Assembly: GCA_963763015.1 (NCBI GenBank)
Contig: CAVXML010000007.1
Coordinates: 1-64,000, forward strand
Length of the DNA: 64,000 nt
Origin: Fodinibacter sp963763015
GTDB taxonomy: Bacteria > Actinomycetota > Actinomycetes > Actinomycetales > Dermatophilaceae
Reading direction: 5' to 3'
Both the position numbers and the translations under genes were made by a program. Of this stretch, positions 50,795 to 58,699 are shown piece after piece. How positions within the stretch are numbered: the first letter of the stretch is position 1; each line of letters begins with the position of its first letter. The notes below the pieces were generated by a model. The model was not told the origin of the DNA. It searched no databases and saw nothing but the letters and a program-made list of their open reading frames with translations.

Positions 50795-51559
50795 ATGCTG
50801 ACGATCGGGCGACTGGCGTCCTATGCCGGGGTCACCATCCGGGCTGTGCGTCACTACCACAAGGTGGGGCTCCTCCCGGAGCCCGAACGCGACGCATCCG
50901 GCTACCGCACCTACGACGCAGCAGCGGTCGTGCGACTGATCCGGATCCGCACTCTGGCCGAGGCAGGAGTGCCGCTGGCCCAGGTCCGTGAGCTCCTCGA
51001 CGCAGACCCCACCACCTTCGCCGCCGCGACAACCGAGATCGATCGCCACTTGAGGGCGCAGATCCGGGCACTCCAGGAGCACCGCCGCAGGATCGCACAG
51101 CTCGGATCCGGCGCCTCGCTGGCCATCACACCCGAAGTAGCCGACTACCTCGACCGCCTGCGAGCCATTGGGGCCCCTGAGGAGCTTGTCGAACGCGAGC
51201 GCGACGCGTGGATCCTGATGGCAGCGCGTTGGCCGGAGGCGCTCTCAGCGCTCATTGCCGACAAGGTTGGCCAGCTGGAGAACCCGAACGTGGTGCGGCT
51301 CTACCAGCTGATCGCTCGAGTCGTTGACGACTGGGATGACGAGGAGCTCCTGCAGGAGACGGCCGACGTCATCCATGAGCTTCTGGTGCAAGCGTCGGCC
51401 ACCGGGCAGCTGGACTGGCAGGGCGAGGACGACCCCGCATTCATCGGCCTCATGGACTCATTCGCAGACGCCGCCCACCCGGCCGTCGCGCGGCTTCGAG
51501 AGCTCGTCGGCCAGCGCGGCTGGACCGGCTGGACCCAGGTCGGGAAGCGTGCGCAATGA
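50795..51559 (+). CDS. MerR-family transcriptional regulator
   Basis: 254 aa from ATG at 50795. The winged HTH MLTIGRLASYAGVTIRAVRHYHKVGLLPEPERDASGYRTYDAAAVVRL (key part VTIRAVRHYHKVGLL) is followed by the dimer helix and a C-terminal ~150-residue helical effector domain. It lacks the Cys of metal sensors, so it may bind a drug or other small molecule. It is in the same frame as the preceding permease because of the one-base insertion, but has its own start 29 bp after the expected permease stop. Likely controls the DrrAB-like exporter. Confidence 0.88.
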   Translation: MLTIGRLASYAGVTIRAVRHYHKVGLLPEPERDASGYRTYDAAAVVRLIRIRTLAEAGVPLAQVRELLDADPTTFAAATTEIDRHLRAQIRALQEHRRRIAQLGSGASLAITPEVADYLDRLRAIGAPEELVERERDAWILMAARWPEALSALIADKVGQLENPNVVRLYQLIARVVDDWDDEELLQETADVIHELLVQASATGQLDWQGEDDPAFIGLMDSFADAAHPAVARLRELVGQRGWTGWTQVGKRAQ

Positions 51560-51907
51560 CGCTGCGACAGGTGAGAGCCATGATGGTGCGATAGGCCAGG
51601 ATCACATCCGCAAAACCGGCTCCACCTGGATCCGCGCGCCCGAGCCTCCGGCTACGAGTCACGTCCCCCCTCACAGCTGCGGCGGAGCGCCGCCTACCAC
51701 CGCTTGTCCCGCGGTCTCACCTTGTCCGCTCGGTGCGTGTCGAACGCACTGAGCGTGACCGGTTCGTGGCCTCGATGAGGAGTCCCGATCCGGCGTGGGC
51801 CCAGGGCCGCGCCCACGAACACACCGCCACCCGCGCAGCAGGCAGCGGCGACCCGCGTCATTTCGCCGGCCCCGCGGGACCATGACCGACGGCGAGGCCC
51901 AAGAGGG
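51560..51907. other. Intergenic region
   Basis: No gene or structured site is supported between the MerR and TfoX genes. Confidence 0.4.
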
Positions 51908-52240
51908 CTACTTGGTCTTGGGCGGCAGCGAACGAGCAAAGGCAACGCCACGCGAGACCCACTCATCCAGATCGTGCCCGCCAGCATCCGTGACCACAGT
52001 CAGCCAGCTCCGCATCTCCCGCCCCCGCATCACCATGGGCGCGACACGCTCGCCGTCGATCCACGCATCCGCATCGGCGGGGTCGACGTGAACCAGGAGG
52101 CCGCCCTCCCCGCGGGCTGCCACAGCCATGTTGCCGTTGACGATGAACGCCAGGCCTCCGAACATCTTCTGCTCGGCGAGGTTGTCCACGCCCATGAGCA
52201 GTTCGCGGACACGGTCGGCAAGTTCCTGGTCGTAGGCCAT
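51908..52240 (-). CDS. TfoX N-terminal-domain protein
   Basis: 110 aa; ATG at 52240. MAYDQELADRVRELLMGVDNLAEQKMFGGLAFIVNGNMAVAA (key part EQKMFGGLAFIVNGNM) is the TfoX/Sxy N-terminal domain, and the end DEWVSRGVAFARSLPPK is typical of the stand-alone actinobacterial form. In gamma-proteobacteria TfoX controls competence. The role of these short proteins in actinobacteria is not known. A second, internally deleted relative is at 54.55-54.64 kb. Confidence 0.9.
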   Translation of the reverse strand: MAYDQELADRVRELLMGVDNLAEQKMFGGLAFIVNGNMAVAARGEGGLLVHVDPADADAWIDGERVAPMVMRGREMRSWLTVVTDAGGHDLDEWVSRGVAFARSLPPKTK

Positions 52241-52567
52241 GTCCGCATTATCTCGGACCTGAGGCGTCGAGAATGGCGACCGGGTGTGCATCACCCCCAT
52301 CGACGTACGGGGGCGAGCTCCTGGGTCGCTCGTTTTGAGGGCGCCGTCCGCCACGCCCGTCGAGGAGGGTCAGCCGACTTGGACCCGGGCCGACGGACCG
52401 CAATGTCAACGCACGACTCCCCGGCGCAACGACGCTACGCTTACCCAGCACCAACGCCGGGGAACTCGTGGCGGACACCACCGCCACGAGAAACGAAACC
52501 CGCCGAGGATCCTCAGAGGATGTTGGGCTAACGCCTCTGGGGACCGTGGCCCGACGAGTAGGCCAGG
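52241..52567. other. Intergenic region
   Basis: No gene is supported. Confidence 0.4.
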
Positions 52568-53905
52568 TCATACTGGGCCCGTCGAAGCAACCTCCAGGTT
52601 CTCCACGGACTTGCGCACGAGACGCTCACTGAAGCCGGCCGGGATGGCCGCGAGATAGAGCCAAGGGGCGTCCCCACCCACCAGGGCTGCCTGCGCGGCG
52701 GCAACCGTGAGCACCGCGGAGCCTGCGCCGATCGAGATACGGGCCAAGGGTGCGGCGACCTGTGTCGTAGCCAGGTCGTAGATGCGGCTCTGTGTGGCAC
52801 TGGAGTGGGAGAGGTCGAGTGCCAGGCTCAGCATCGCCCCAAAGACTCCGAGCAACAGAACACCCCCGAAGAGTCCCCCGTCGTGAAGGACGAACGAGGA
52901 GGAGTCGACCTCGATGCGTTCGAACCAACCCAACGCCGTGGCAGTCCACAGGCCAATGATGGTGAGGACGAGCAACAGCGCCGCGATGAGCAGTCGACGC
53001 CCAGCGATCTTGAGCCGGATGTACTTGTTCGTGCTTTCCTCGTCGAGCATCCGCTGGGCGAGCGCGACATCTTCAACGCTGTACGGCTGAGCTTTGTCCG
53101 TGCGGGAGAGGGCCGCAGAGGCGGCCTGTCGACGCCATCCACCGAGCTTGGTGTCGACCTCTGCCTGCACTACTGCGGCGCGGCTGTTGAGTTCGGCTTG
53201 GCCCAGCTCGTTCAGTGAGAGCCGGCGAGAGCTGTTCAAGGCGTCCCACGCCGAGTCGATACGCCCCTCGCCTTCCAGGGTTCGCGCGAGCTCGAGCAGC
53301 GCAACGGCAGCTGGGCGCCACCAGGCCGATTCGTGTGCCGCGGCTGGTCGCCGAGGCATGATCCTCAACGCCGTCAGCTCCTGCTCGTACGTCTCGCGAG
53401 CGACACTGAGCCTGTCGTGTCGAGTGCTCAGACCACCCAACCCGCCCCTCCGCTGTTGCTCGTGACGAGTGTTGGATTGCCCGGACACTGCCCCCTGGTG
53501 ACCCTGGACCCTTGCGAGCAGATCGCTGAGCTCGGGGTAGCTGACGCGTCCCCTTGCTTCGTCGAAGGTGAGCCATTCGACACACTCCACACCGTCGAGG
53601 TCGTCATGCTCCGGCGACTCGGAATCGCGCCTGAAGAAGAAGAAGGTGACACTCTTGGCGCGCCCATCACGGAGATAGGCGATCGCGCCGGCGATACCCA
53701 AGCACGTGGCCGAATACCCTGTCTCCTCCCGAATCTCTCGACGAGCCGCGTCCTCCAAGGACTCACCACCTTCCAGGTGCCCCTTGGGCAACGTCCAGTC
53801 GGAATGCGAGCTGCGCTGGATGACCGCCAGCCTGGACGCCGAGTCCGCCGGCCCGTCCAGCAGGATCGCCCCGGCATCCACTTCAACCGGTCCGTCGTAC
53901 CTCAT
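52568..53905 (-). CDS. Nudix hydrolase fused to a C-terminal membrane domain
   Basis: 445 aa from ATG at 53905. Residues ~1-135 form a Nudix domain with complete box GHLEGGESLEDAARREIREETGY (core REIREETG), like MutT or diadenosine/diphosphoinositol polyphosphate hydrolases. A basic helical linker (~150-290) with ELARTLEGEGRIDSAWDALN and RTDKAQPYSVEDVALAQRML follows. Then come four membrane segments: LLIAALLLVLTIIGLWTAT, GGVLLLGVFGAMLSLALDL, IGAGSAVLTVAAAQAALVG and WLYLAAIPAGFSERLV. The GFSER end recalls membrane proteins of unknown function. I do not know a described family with this fusion. It would hydrolyse a nucleoside-diphosphate compound at the membrane. Confidence 0.75.
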   Translation of the reverse strand: MRYDGPVEVDAGAILLDGPADSASRLAVIQRSSHSDWTLPKGHLEGGESLEDAARREIREETGYSATCLGIAGAIAYLRDGRAKSVTFFFFRRDSESPEHDDLDGVECVEWLTFDEARGRVSYPELSDLLARVQGHQGAVSGQSNTRHEQQRRGGLGGLSTRHDRLSVARETYEQELTALRIMPRRPAAAHESAWWRPAAVALLELARTLEGEGRIDSAWDALNSSRRLSLNELGQAELNSRAAVVQAEVDTKLGGWRRQAASAALSRTDKAQPYSVEDVALAQRMLDEESTNKYIRLKIAGRRLLIAALLLVLTIIGLWTATALGWFERIEVDSSSFVLHDGGLFGGVLLLGVFGAMLSLALDLSHSSATQSRIYDLATTQVAAPLARISIGAGSAVLTVAAAQAALVGGDAPWLYLAAIPAGFSERLVRKSVENLEVASTGPV

Positions 53906-54167
53906 GACCCAACTGTCCTCGCTTCGCGCCCCGCGCGCATCCTGCTCACAATGGACGCCGTCCCAGAGCCCCCCGCCCTGGGTGAGATTCCTGTGGGACT
54001 GGTGCCTGAGCCACATAACGTGACCTCTGGGAGCTGGTGGATCGAACGCGGCCACAGCTACACCCATCGCGCCGCCGCCAAACGACTCCGATGCGGACTT
54101 TGCATGGGCGTCGGAAGCCAGTCCTGGACCGCAAGTGTCGGGTCACCTCGTGGGCCGAGTTAGCCGG

Positions 54168-54581
54168 TCATTCCTTGCTCACGATCCAGGCGCGCACGAG
54201 GTTGCGCAGTGCTTCCTCCTTGGCGCTGAGATCCTCCGTGCTCATGAAACGGGCGACACGTGAGGTGTCCCCGGTGCCCTGGAGGAGCCCGGTGGGGTCG
54301 GGCATGCTGGCACCAGTGTGGAACAACAGCGCGACATGCTTGGTGGATCGGGGGTAGAACGACGCAAGATTCCCCCGGTACATGAACGTGGGGGCCTTCC
54401 ACTTGATCGATTCGGTCATCCTGTCGTCCACGTCGAGAATGACCTCGCGGACGGCCATCACGAGGTCCCTCTGCGGGTTGTCGTACGACTCGAACCAGGC
54501 CTCGACCTCGGCAGATCGGTTCGTCCTCACTTCTTCCTCGAACCTTCGGGTGACTTCTTCGGTGGGACCTCGCGAACTCAA
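54168..54581 (-). CDS. DUF1801-domain protein
   Basis: 137 aa from an in-frame TTG at 54581; the domain itself begins ~20 residues in. VEAWFESYDNPQRDLVMAVREVILDVDDRMTESIKWKAPTFMYRGNLASFYPRSTKHVALLFHTGA (key parts ESIKWKAPTF and KHVALLFHTGA) matches DUF1801 (YdhG-like, a small Bet v 1-unrelated fold). The start lies within the end of a deleted TfoX gene, so native translation signals may have changed. Confidence 0.8.
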   Translation of the reverse strand: MSSRGPTEEVTRRFEEEVRTNRSAEVEAWFESYDNPQRDLVMAVREVILDVDDRMTESIKWKAPTFMYRGNLASFYPRSTKHVALLFHTGASMPDPTGLLQGTGDTSRVARFMSTEDLSAKEEALRNLVRAWIVSKE

Positions 54582-54643
54582 CCGCTTGCACGACCCATGA
54601 CTCCAGATCGGTGTCGTCCCGCAAGGTCTTCGTCGTAGGCCAC
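54545..54643 (-). pseudogene. TfoX-like gene with internal deletion
   Basis: GTG at 54643 is preceded by GGGAGG and begins (M)AYDEDLA, the N-terminus of a TfoX protein. The sequence then jumps, out of frame, to DDTDLESWVVQAVEFARS, the C-terminal segment of the same family (compare DEWVSRGVAFARS in the intact gene at 51.9 kb). About 75 codons are missing between. The ribosome-binding site is still intact. Confidence 0.6.
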
Positions 54644-54644
54644 G

Positions 54645-55094
54645 TCAACCTCCCTTGTCGGATTCGAGCAGGTGCTTGAGCCTGGCGAGGTCCTTCGTGG
54701 TCGCCCGTCGCATCGCCCGCTCCACCATCGGCGCGGTCAGTTTGGCGAATCCGGCCGGCCTTCCCCGGTTGCGCAGCGTCATCCGGGTACCCCCGCCATC
54801 AGCCTCGGACCACGTGTACGTCGTCTCCATCGGAAACGGGCCGTCGGCCGTCCTCATCACCAACCGTTGCTGCGGCTCGAGCTCCACGACCTCGTAGGTG
54901 TAAGCCAGGGTGCGGCCGAGGAAGCGCGCCACGAAGTCCATGCGCGAGCCGACCGATACCGGTGGGGCTGTCTGCCACGACACCGAGTCGATGTTTGCGT
55001 ACCACTTCGGGGCATTGCCGGGGTCGCCCGCAAACGACGCCACCTCCACGACCGGACGATCGATGACGACCTCGACCTGCACGTCCACGCTCAC
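54645..55094 (-). CDS. SRPBCC-family protein
   Basis: 149 aa from GTG at 55094 with GGGAG upstream. VDVQVEVVIDRPVVEVASFAGDPGNAPKWYANI, FLGRTLAYTYEVVELEPQQRLVMRT and GGGTRMTLRNRGRPAGF (key parts YTYEVVELEP and TRMTLRNRG) give the polyketide-cyclase/Bet v 1-like fold. The C-terminal KDLARLKHLLES helix is typical. It lies directly upstream of the deleted TfoX and DUF1801 genes on the same strand, so the three may share a transcript. Confidence 0.85.
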   Translation of the reverse strand: MSVDVQVEVVIDRPVVEVASFAGDPGNAPKWYANIDSVSWQTAPPVSVGSRMDFVARFLGRTLAYTYEVVELEPQQRLVMRTADGPFPMETTYTWSEADGGGTRMTLRNRGRPAGFAKLTAPMVERAMRRATTKDLARLKHLLESDKGG

Positions 55095-55280
55095 GAAGTC
55101 ATTCTCCCGCTCCGATTCACTGACGGGAATCCCTTCGACCGAACGCCTGGGTCCTCGCCGACACGAGCGGACCGCCGCGCGTGCGACTGCTTCGACTGCA
55201 AGGCCTTCGGAGGCGTCCCGACCGTGCGCCCTCAAGGAGCATGCAGGGCGTCGGCCGGGCTGGCCGGCACCTGTCGCCTG

Positions 55281-56153
55281 TCATGGGTTCGCATGCGCGT
55301 GACGTCGCCTGATGAGGTCTTCGACGGTCGCCACCTGTGGAAGGCGGTCACGTGTCTCCACTGGGTCGACGGTCACCTCGTTGACTGCCAGCCAGCGCCA
55401 CATCCGCGTGAGGTCCGGGCCGACGAAGCGCTCGAACAGCCAGACCGGCATCGGCGCCCGCCGAGGGTTCCGGCCGGTCACGCGACGCCAGGTCGCCCGG
55501 CACTCCGACAGAGTGCGGACGTCGCCGGCCAGCGGCAGATCCAGGCCGATGTACGAGTCGGGCTCGGCGAAGGCCCGCGCCGCCATGGCACCAACGTCCT
55601 CGGCGGACAGCCAGGGGATAGGCCGGTCCTCGCCGACGAGGCGGGGCATCAGGTGCCACGCAGCCACGGCTGGGTAGAGGTCCTTGTCGGTCATCAGCTC
55701 CATGAACGCCATGGGCCGCAGCACGGTCAGGGGAACGCCTTCGCTGCGGGCGTACGCGGCCACGTCCAGCTTCACGTCCCAGGCCGCGACGCCCGTGTCC
55801 GGTGTGCCGGGACCGGCCGACCCGTAGACCACGTGCGCGACGCCGCCGGCGACTGCCGCCTTCATGACGTTCCTGGCCTGCGCGGCTTCGCCGGCAGCGC
55901 CGCTGATCATTGGGTTCTGCACGCTGAACACACCGTGCGCCCCCGCGAAGGCCTCCCGCACGGCATCCGGTTCCGCCATGTCGGCCCGAACGACCTGCAC
56001 GCCGAGGGCCGAGAGCTCGTGAGCGGCGCTGGACCCGGGGTTCCGGGTGGTACCCCGCACTGTCCAGCCACCGGCCAGCAGGCGACGCGCCACGGCTCCG
56101 CCCTGGCGGCCCGTCGCCCCGGTCACCACGATCATCTGGTCATCGCGTGACAT
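55281..56153 (-). CDS. NmrA/SDR-like NAD(P)-binding protein
   Basis: 290 aa; ATG at 56153 with GAGGAGGG upstream. The Rossmann start MIVVTGATGRQGGAVARRLLAGGWTVRGTTRN (key part VTGATGRQGGAVARRLL) fits the atypical SDR NmrA family. GVFSVQNPMI, VAHVVYGSAGP, TVLRPMAFMELM and IPWLSAEDVGAMAA are conserved. Members are redox sensors or small-molecule reductases; the YxxxK catalytic pair is not present. Confidence 0.88.
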   Translation of the reverse strand: MSRDDQMIVVTGATGRQGGAVARRLLAGGWTVRGTTRNPGSSAAHELSALGVQVVRADMAEPDAVREAFAGAHGVFSVQNPMISGAAGEAAQARNVMKAAVAGGVAHVVYGSAGPGTPDTGVAAWDVKLDVAAYARSEGVPLTVLRPMAFMELMTDKDLYPAVAAWHLMPRLVGEDRPIPWLSAEDVGAMAARAFAEPDSYIGLDLPLAGDVRTLSECRATWRRVTGRNPRRAPMPVWLFERFVGPDLTRMWRWLAVNEVTVDPVETRDRLPQVATVEDLIRRRHAHANP

Positions 56154-56250
56154 CACGCCCTCCTCGCGCGCGGTGAGACTCAGTGTGCCCCGAAGCGGCG
56201 CCGCAGCCCAGACCGTGACAGCGTCTGCTTCGATCAACGGCCGGCGTTGG

Positions 56251-56430
56251 TCGAGGCGGACCGGCGCAAGCTTGTCGCAGGGGTCGTGCATGACCAGCGC
56301 ATACCGCTGGCCGGCGTCGGGCGATCAGCGAGGCCGTCGAGGACGGCGTGGCCACCGGCGCGACCGCCGGGATGTGCGAGGTGCGCGATTCAGTGAGCCA
56401 AGAGGCGACCTCGTCGACACCCTGCTCCCC
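56251..56430 (+). pseudogene. Decayed duplicate of part of the histidine kinase gene
   Basis: This stretch aligns base by base with 37201-37382 of the histidine kinase gene (H-box and following helix): GAGGCGGACCGGCGC, CTGGCCGGC, GGCGATCAGCGAGGCCGT, GAGGACGGCGTGGCCACCG and CTCGTCGACACCCTGCTC are shared. Substitutions and indels destroy the frame. No other part of the kinase is present here, so it is an isolated fragment from a duplication or a related element. Confidence 0.8.
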
Positions 56431-56463
56431 CGAGCGGATGAAAGGCCGTCGAGGCGGCACCCC

Positions 56464-57834
56464 TCAGGACTTGAGGACGAGCAGGCTCCACTCGCCCGGG
56501 ATCCCTTTGAGGCTGTAGGTCCCTCGGGGGACGAACGTGAGGCCCGAGCCGACCACAAGGTCACGGACGGTGCTGGACACCAGGACCTCCCCGGCACCCG
56601 CCTCGGACATGATCCGGGCGGCGAGGTGGACAGCCAGACCGCCGACGTCACCCCCTGCCAGCTGCTCGACCTCTCCGGTGTGCACCCCGACGCGAAGCTC
56701 CAGCCCGAGAGGGCGCACCACTCGGTGCAGGAGCTCTCCGCACCGGATCGCTCGGGCCGGGCCGTCGAAGACCGCGAGCGCGCCGTCCCCGGAGAAGTCG
56801 ACCAGCCGTCCTCCTCCCCGCCGGACCTCACGCTGCACCGTGTCCTTGAAACCCTCCAGCAGCTCGCGCCAACGCCGGTCCCCGAGCTCCGCGGCACGCG
56901 CCGTCGACCCGACGACATCGGTGAACAGGATGGTCGTCACCACGCGGTCGCTCGACTGGGGCGGCTTGGCGCCGGTCAGGAAGAGCTCGGTCTCGTCCAG
57001 CACGGCATCCGTGTCGCCGACGAAGAACAGGTGGTCCTCGCCGGGCAGCTCCACCAAGCTCGCATGCGGCAGGTGGTCGGCCAGGTAGCGTCCGAGCGCC
57101 AGGGGGACCATGTGGTCGTGGCGCCGGTGCAGCACGAGCGCCGGCGCCTGGATGCTCGGGAGCAGGCAGCGGGCGTCGAGGTCCGGGTAGGACGCAAACA
57201 GGGTCCGCGCCATGGCAGGACTGGCGCTGGAGCGCTGGAGCTGTGCCCACCACATCCGGAGCTGGGCGTCGTCCCTGCGGGAGGGTGCCCACGCCGAGAG
57301 CCCGACTCCAGACCCCCAGTGGTCGACCAGGGCGGTCAGACCTCTCAGCAGCCGCTCCTCCACACCGTCGGGGTAGTCCTCGGCCCAGCCGAGACGCGCC
57401 CAGGTGCCGTAGAGGACGAGGGCCGAGGTCCGCTCCGGATGGCTCGCCGCGAACATCAGCGCCATCGTCCCTCCCTCGGAGAGCCCCAGCAGCGCCGCTT
57501 GGTCCATGCCGGCTGCGTCCATCACCGCTCGCAGGTCGTCAGCCCGCTCCTCGAGCGTCGGTGCCGATGCAACCGGGTCGGACAGGCCCGTGCCCCGCTT
57601 GTCGAAGATCACCAGCCTGCTGAAGGAGGCCAGCCGGAGGAGGAACCGTCGCAGCGCCGGCTGTTCCCAGCACAGCTCGACGTGGGAGATGAAGCCCGGG
57701 GCGAGGACGAGGTTGTGCGGTCCATCGCCCACCACCTGGTAGGCGATGGCGACGTCTCCGCTGTGGGCATAGCGCGTCTGCGGCTCCACCGGACCGATGA
57801 TCCGCCGCCCGCCGTCAGTGGTCAACGCCCCCAT
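56464..57834 (-). CDS. Alpha/beta hydrolase fused to class III cyclase domain
   Basis: 456 aa; ATG at 57834. Residues ~20-270 form an alpha/beta hydrolase: DKRGTGLSDP, GLSEGGTMALMFAA (Ser ~118), and late HDHMVPL and GEDHLFF for the acid and His. Residues ~290-450 form a cyclase homology domain: TTILFTDVVGSTARA with metal Asp, VDFSGDGALAVFDGP with the second Asp, and GLAVHLAARI with His in place of the usual Asn. This hydrolase-cyclase layout is known from mycobacteria and other actinobacteria. Cyclase activity is possible but the substrate residues deviate. Confidence 0.88.
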   Translation of the reverse strand: MGALTTDGGRRIIGPVEPQTRYAHSGDVAIAYQVVGDGPHNLVLAPGFISHVELCWEQPALRRFLLRLASFSRLVIFDKRGTGLSDPVASAPTLEERADDLRAVMDAAGMDQAALLGLSEGGTMALMFAASHPERTSALVLYGTWARLGWAEDYPDGVEERLLRGLTALVDHWGSGVGLSAWAPSRRDDAQLRMWWAQLQRSSASPAMARTLFASYPDLDARCLLPSIQAPALVLHRRHDHMVPLALGRYLADHLPHASLVELPGEDHLFFVGDTDAVLDETELFLTGAKPPQSSDRVVTTILFTDVVGSTARAAELGDRRWRELLEGFKDTVQREVRRGGGRLVDFSGDGALAVFDGPARAIRCGELLHRVVRPLGLELRVGVHTGEVEQLAGGDVGGLAVHLAARIMSEAGAGEVLVSSTVRDLVVGSGLTFVPRGTYSLKGIPGEWSLLVLKS

Positions 57835-58045
57835 GGTGTAGGGCAGAGCGGGTGAAGCGACGCATGCCCTGCCCCCCGAAGCGACGACTCCGTCGCTGCA
57901 GCAGCACCGGGGCAAACGGTCAACTGGCAGGAGTGGTCGCACCTGCGCTTGGAGGCATCAGCCACAGACGCCTGGCCTGCGCCAGCTGGCCTGGCGCAGC
58001 TGGGCGCGTTGCGGGGCACACGCGGGGCGGGGATGCTGGCTCCGT

Positions 58046-58525
58046 ATGAGCCCCATCGAGTTCGAGCTCGAGCGCACGATCCGGGCACCGATTGAACAGG
58101 TGTTCGCACGGCTCATCGACATCGAGGGGCACAACGTCTGGATGGCGGATACGGGAAGCATGCTGAGGCACACCCACCAAACCAGTCCCGGGGAGCCCGT
58201 CGTCGGAACGACGTTCGTCGATGAGACGAGCCAGGGCACCACGCCCGGGGAGATAGCCGAGCTCATCGCGCCACACACGATCGTCTACCACTGGTGGGAG
58301 AAGTCGACGTCGGGCAAGCTCAAGTTCGAGGGCTGGCCGAGTTACCACCTGCAGCCCTCTGGCGACAGCGAGACGTTGGTCCGCCATCGCGGCAAGCTGA
58401 TGTCTTACGGTGTGTGGCGCCTGGGCAACCCGATCTGGCGGCGGCTCGCTGTCAAGGAGCGCACGATAACGGTCGACGCGCTCAAGGCGTCCTTCGAGCG
58501 GGATTCGGGCTCTGCACCTGGGTGA
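58046..58525 (+). CDS. SRPBCC-family protein
   Basis: 159 aa. EFELERTIRAPIEQVFARLIDIEGHNVWMADTGSML (key part IRAPIEQVFARLIDIEGHN), GTTFVDETSQGTTPGEIAELIAPHTIVYHWWEKSTSGKLKFEG and the C-terminal helix mark a Bet v 1-like small-ligand-binding protein. The gene stands alone between two cyclase genes. Ligand unknown. Confidence 0.82.
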   Translation: MSPIEFELERTIRAPIEQVFARLIDIEGHNVWMADTGSMLRHTHQTSPGEPVVGTTFVDETSQGTTPGEIAELIAPHTIVYHWWEKSTSGKLKFEGWPSYHLQPSGDSETLVRHRGKLMSYGVWRLGNPIWRRLAVKERTITVDALKASFERDSGSAPG

Positions 58526-58699
58526 GCGTGTCCGGTGAAGACCTGGAGACGCCCACGCGAGCGCCATGGAACCGGCAAACCCGCCTCGAGATCGCCGAGA
58601 AGAACATCTCCGTCGCCGCCGAGCTCGTCGATGCAGTTCTCGATCTGACGGACAAGCCCCACTACCACCTGTAGACGCCGAACGGCGTCGCCCGTCGCA

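Noticed and set aside
50003..51559. A genuine permease-MerR fusion protein
   Set aside because: A normal permease C-terminus with its own stop lies one base out of frame, and MerR has its own start. A one-base insertion is the simpler reading, though it is kept as a finding.
56047..57855. A 602-codon plus-strand frame at 56.0-57.9 kb
   Set aside because: It is antisense to the hydrolase-cyclase gene, with shadow-type composition.
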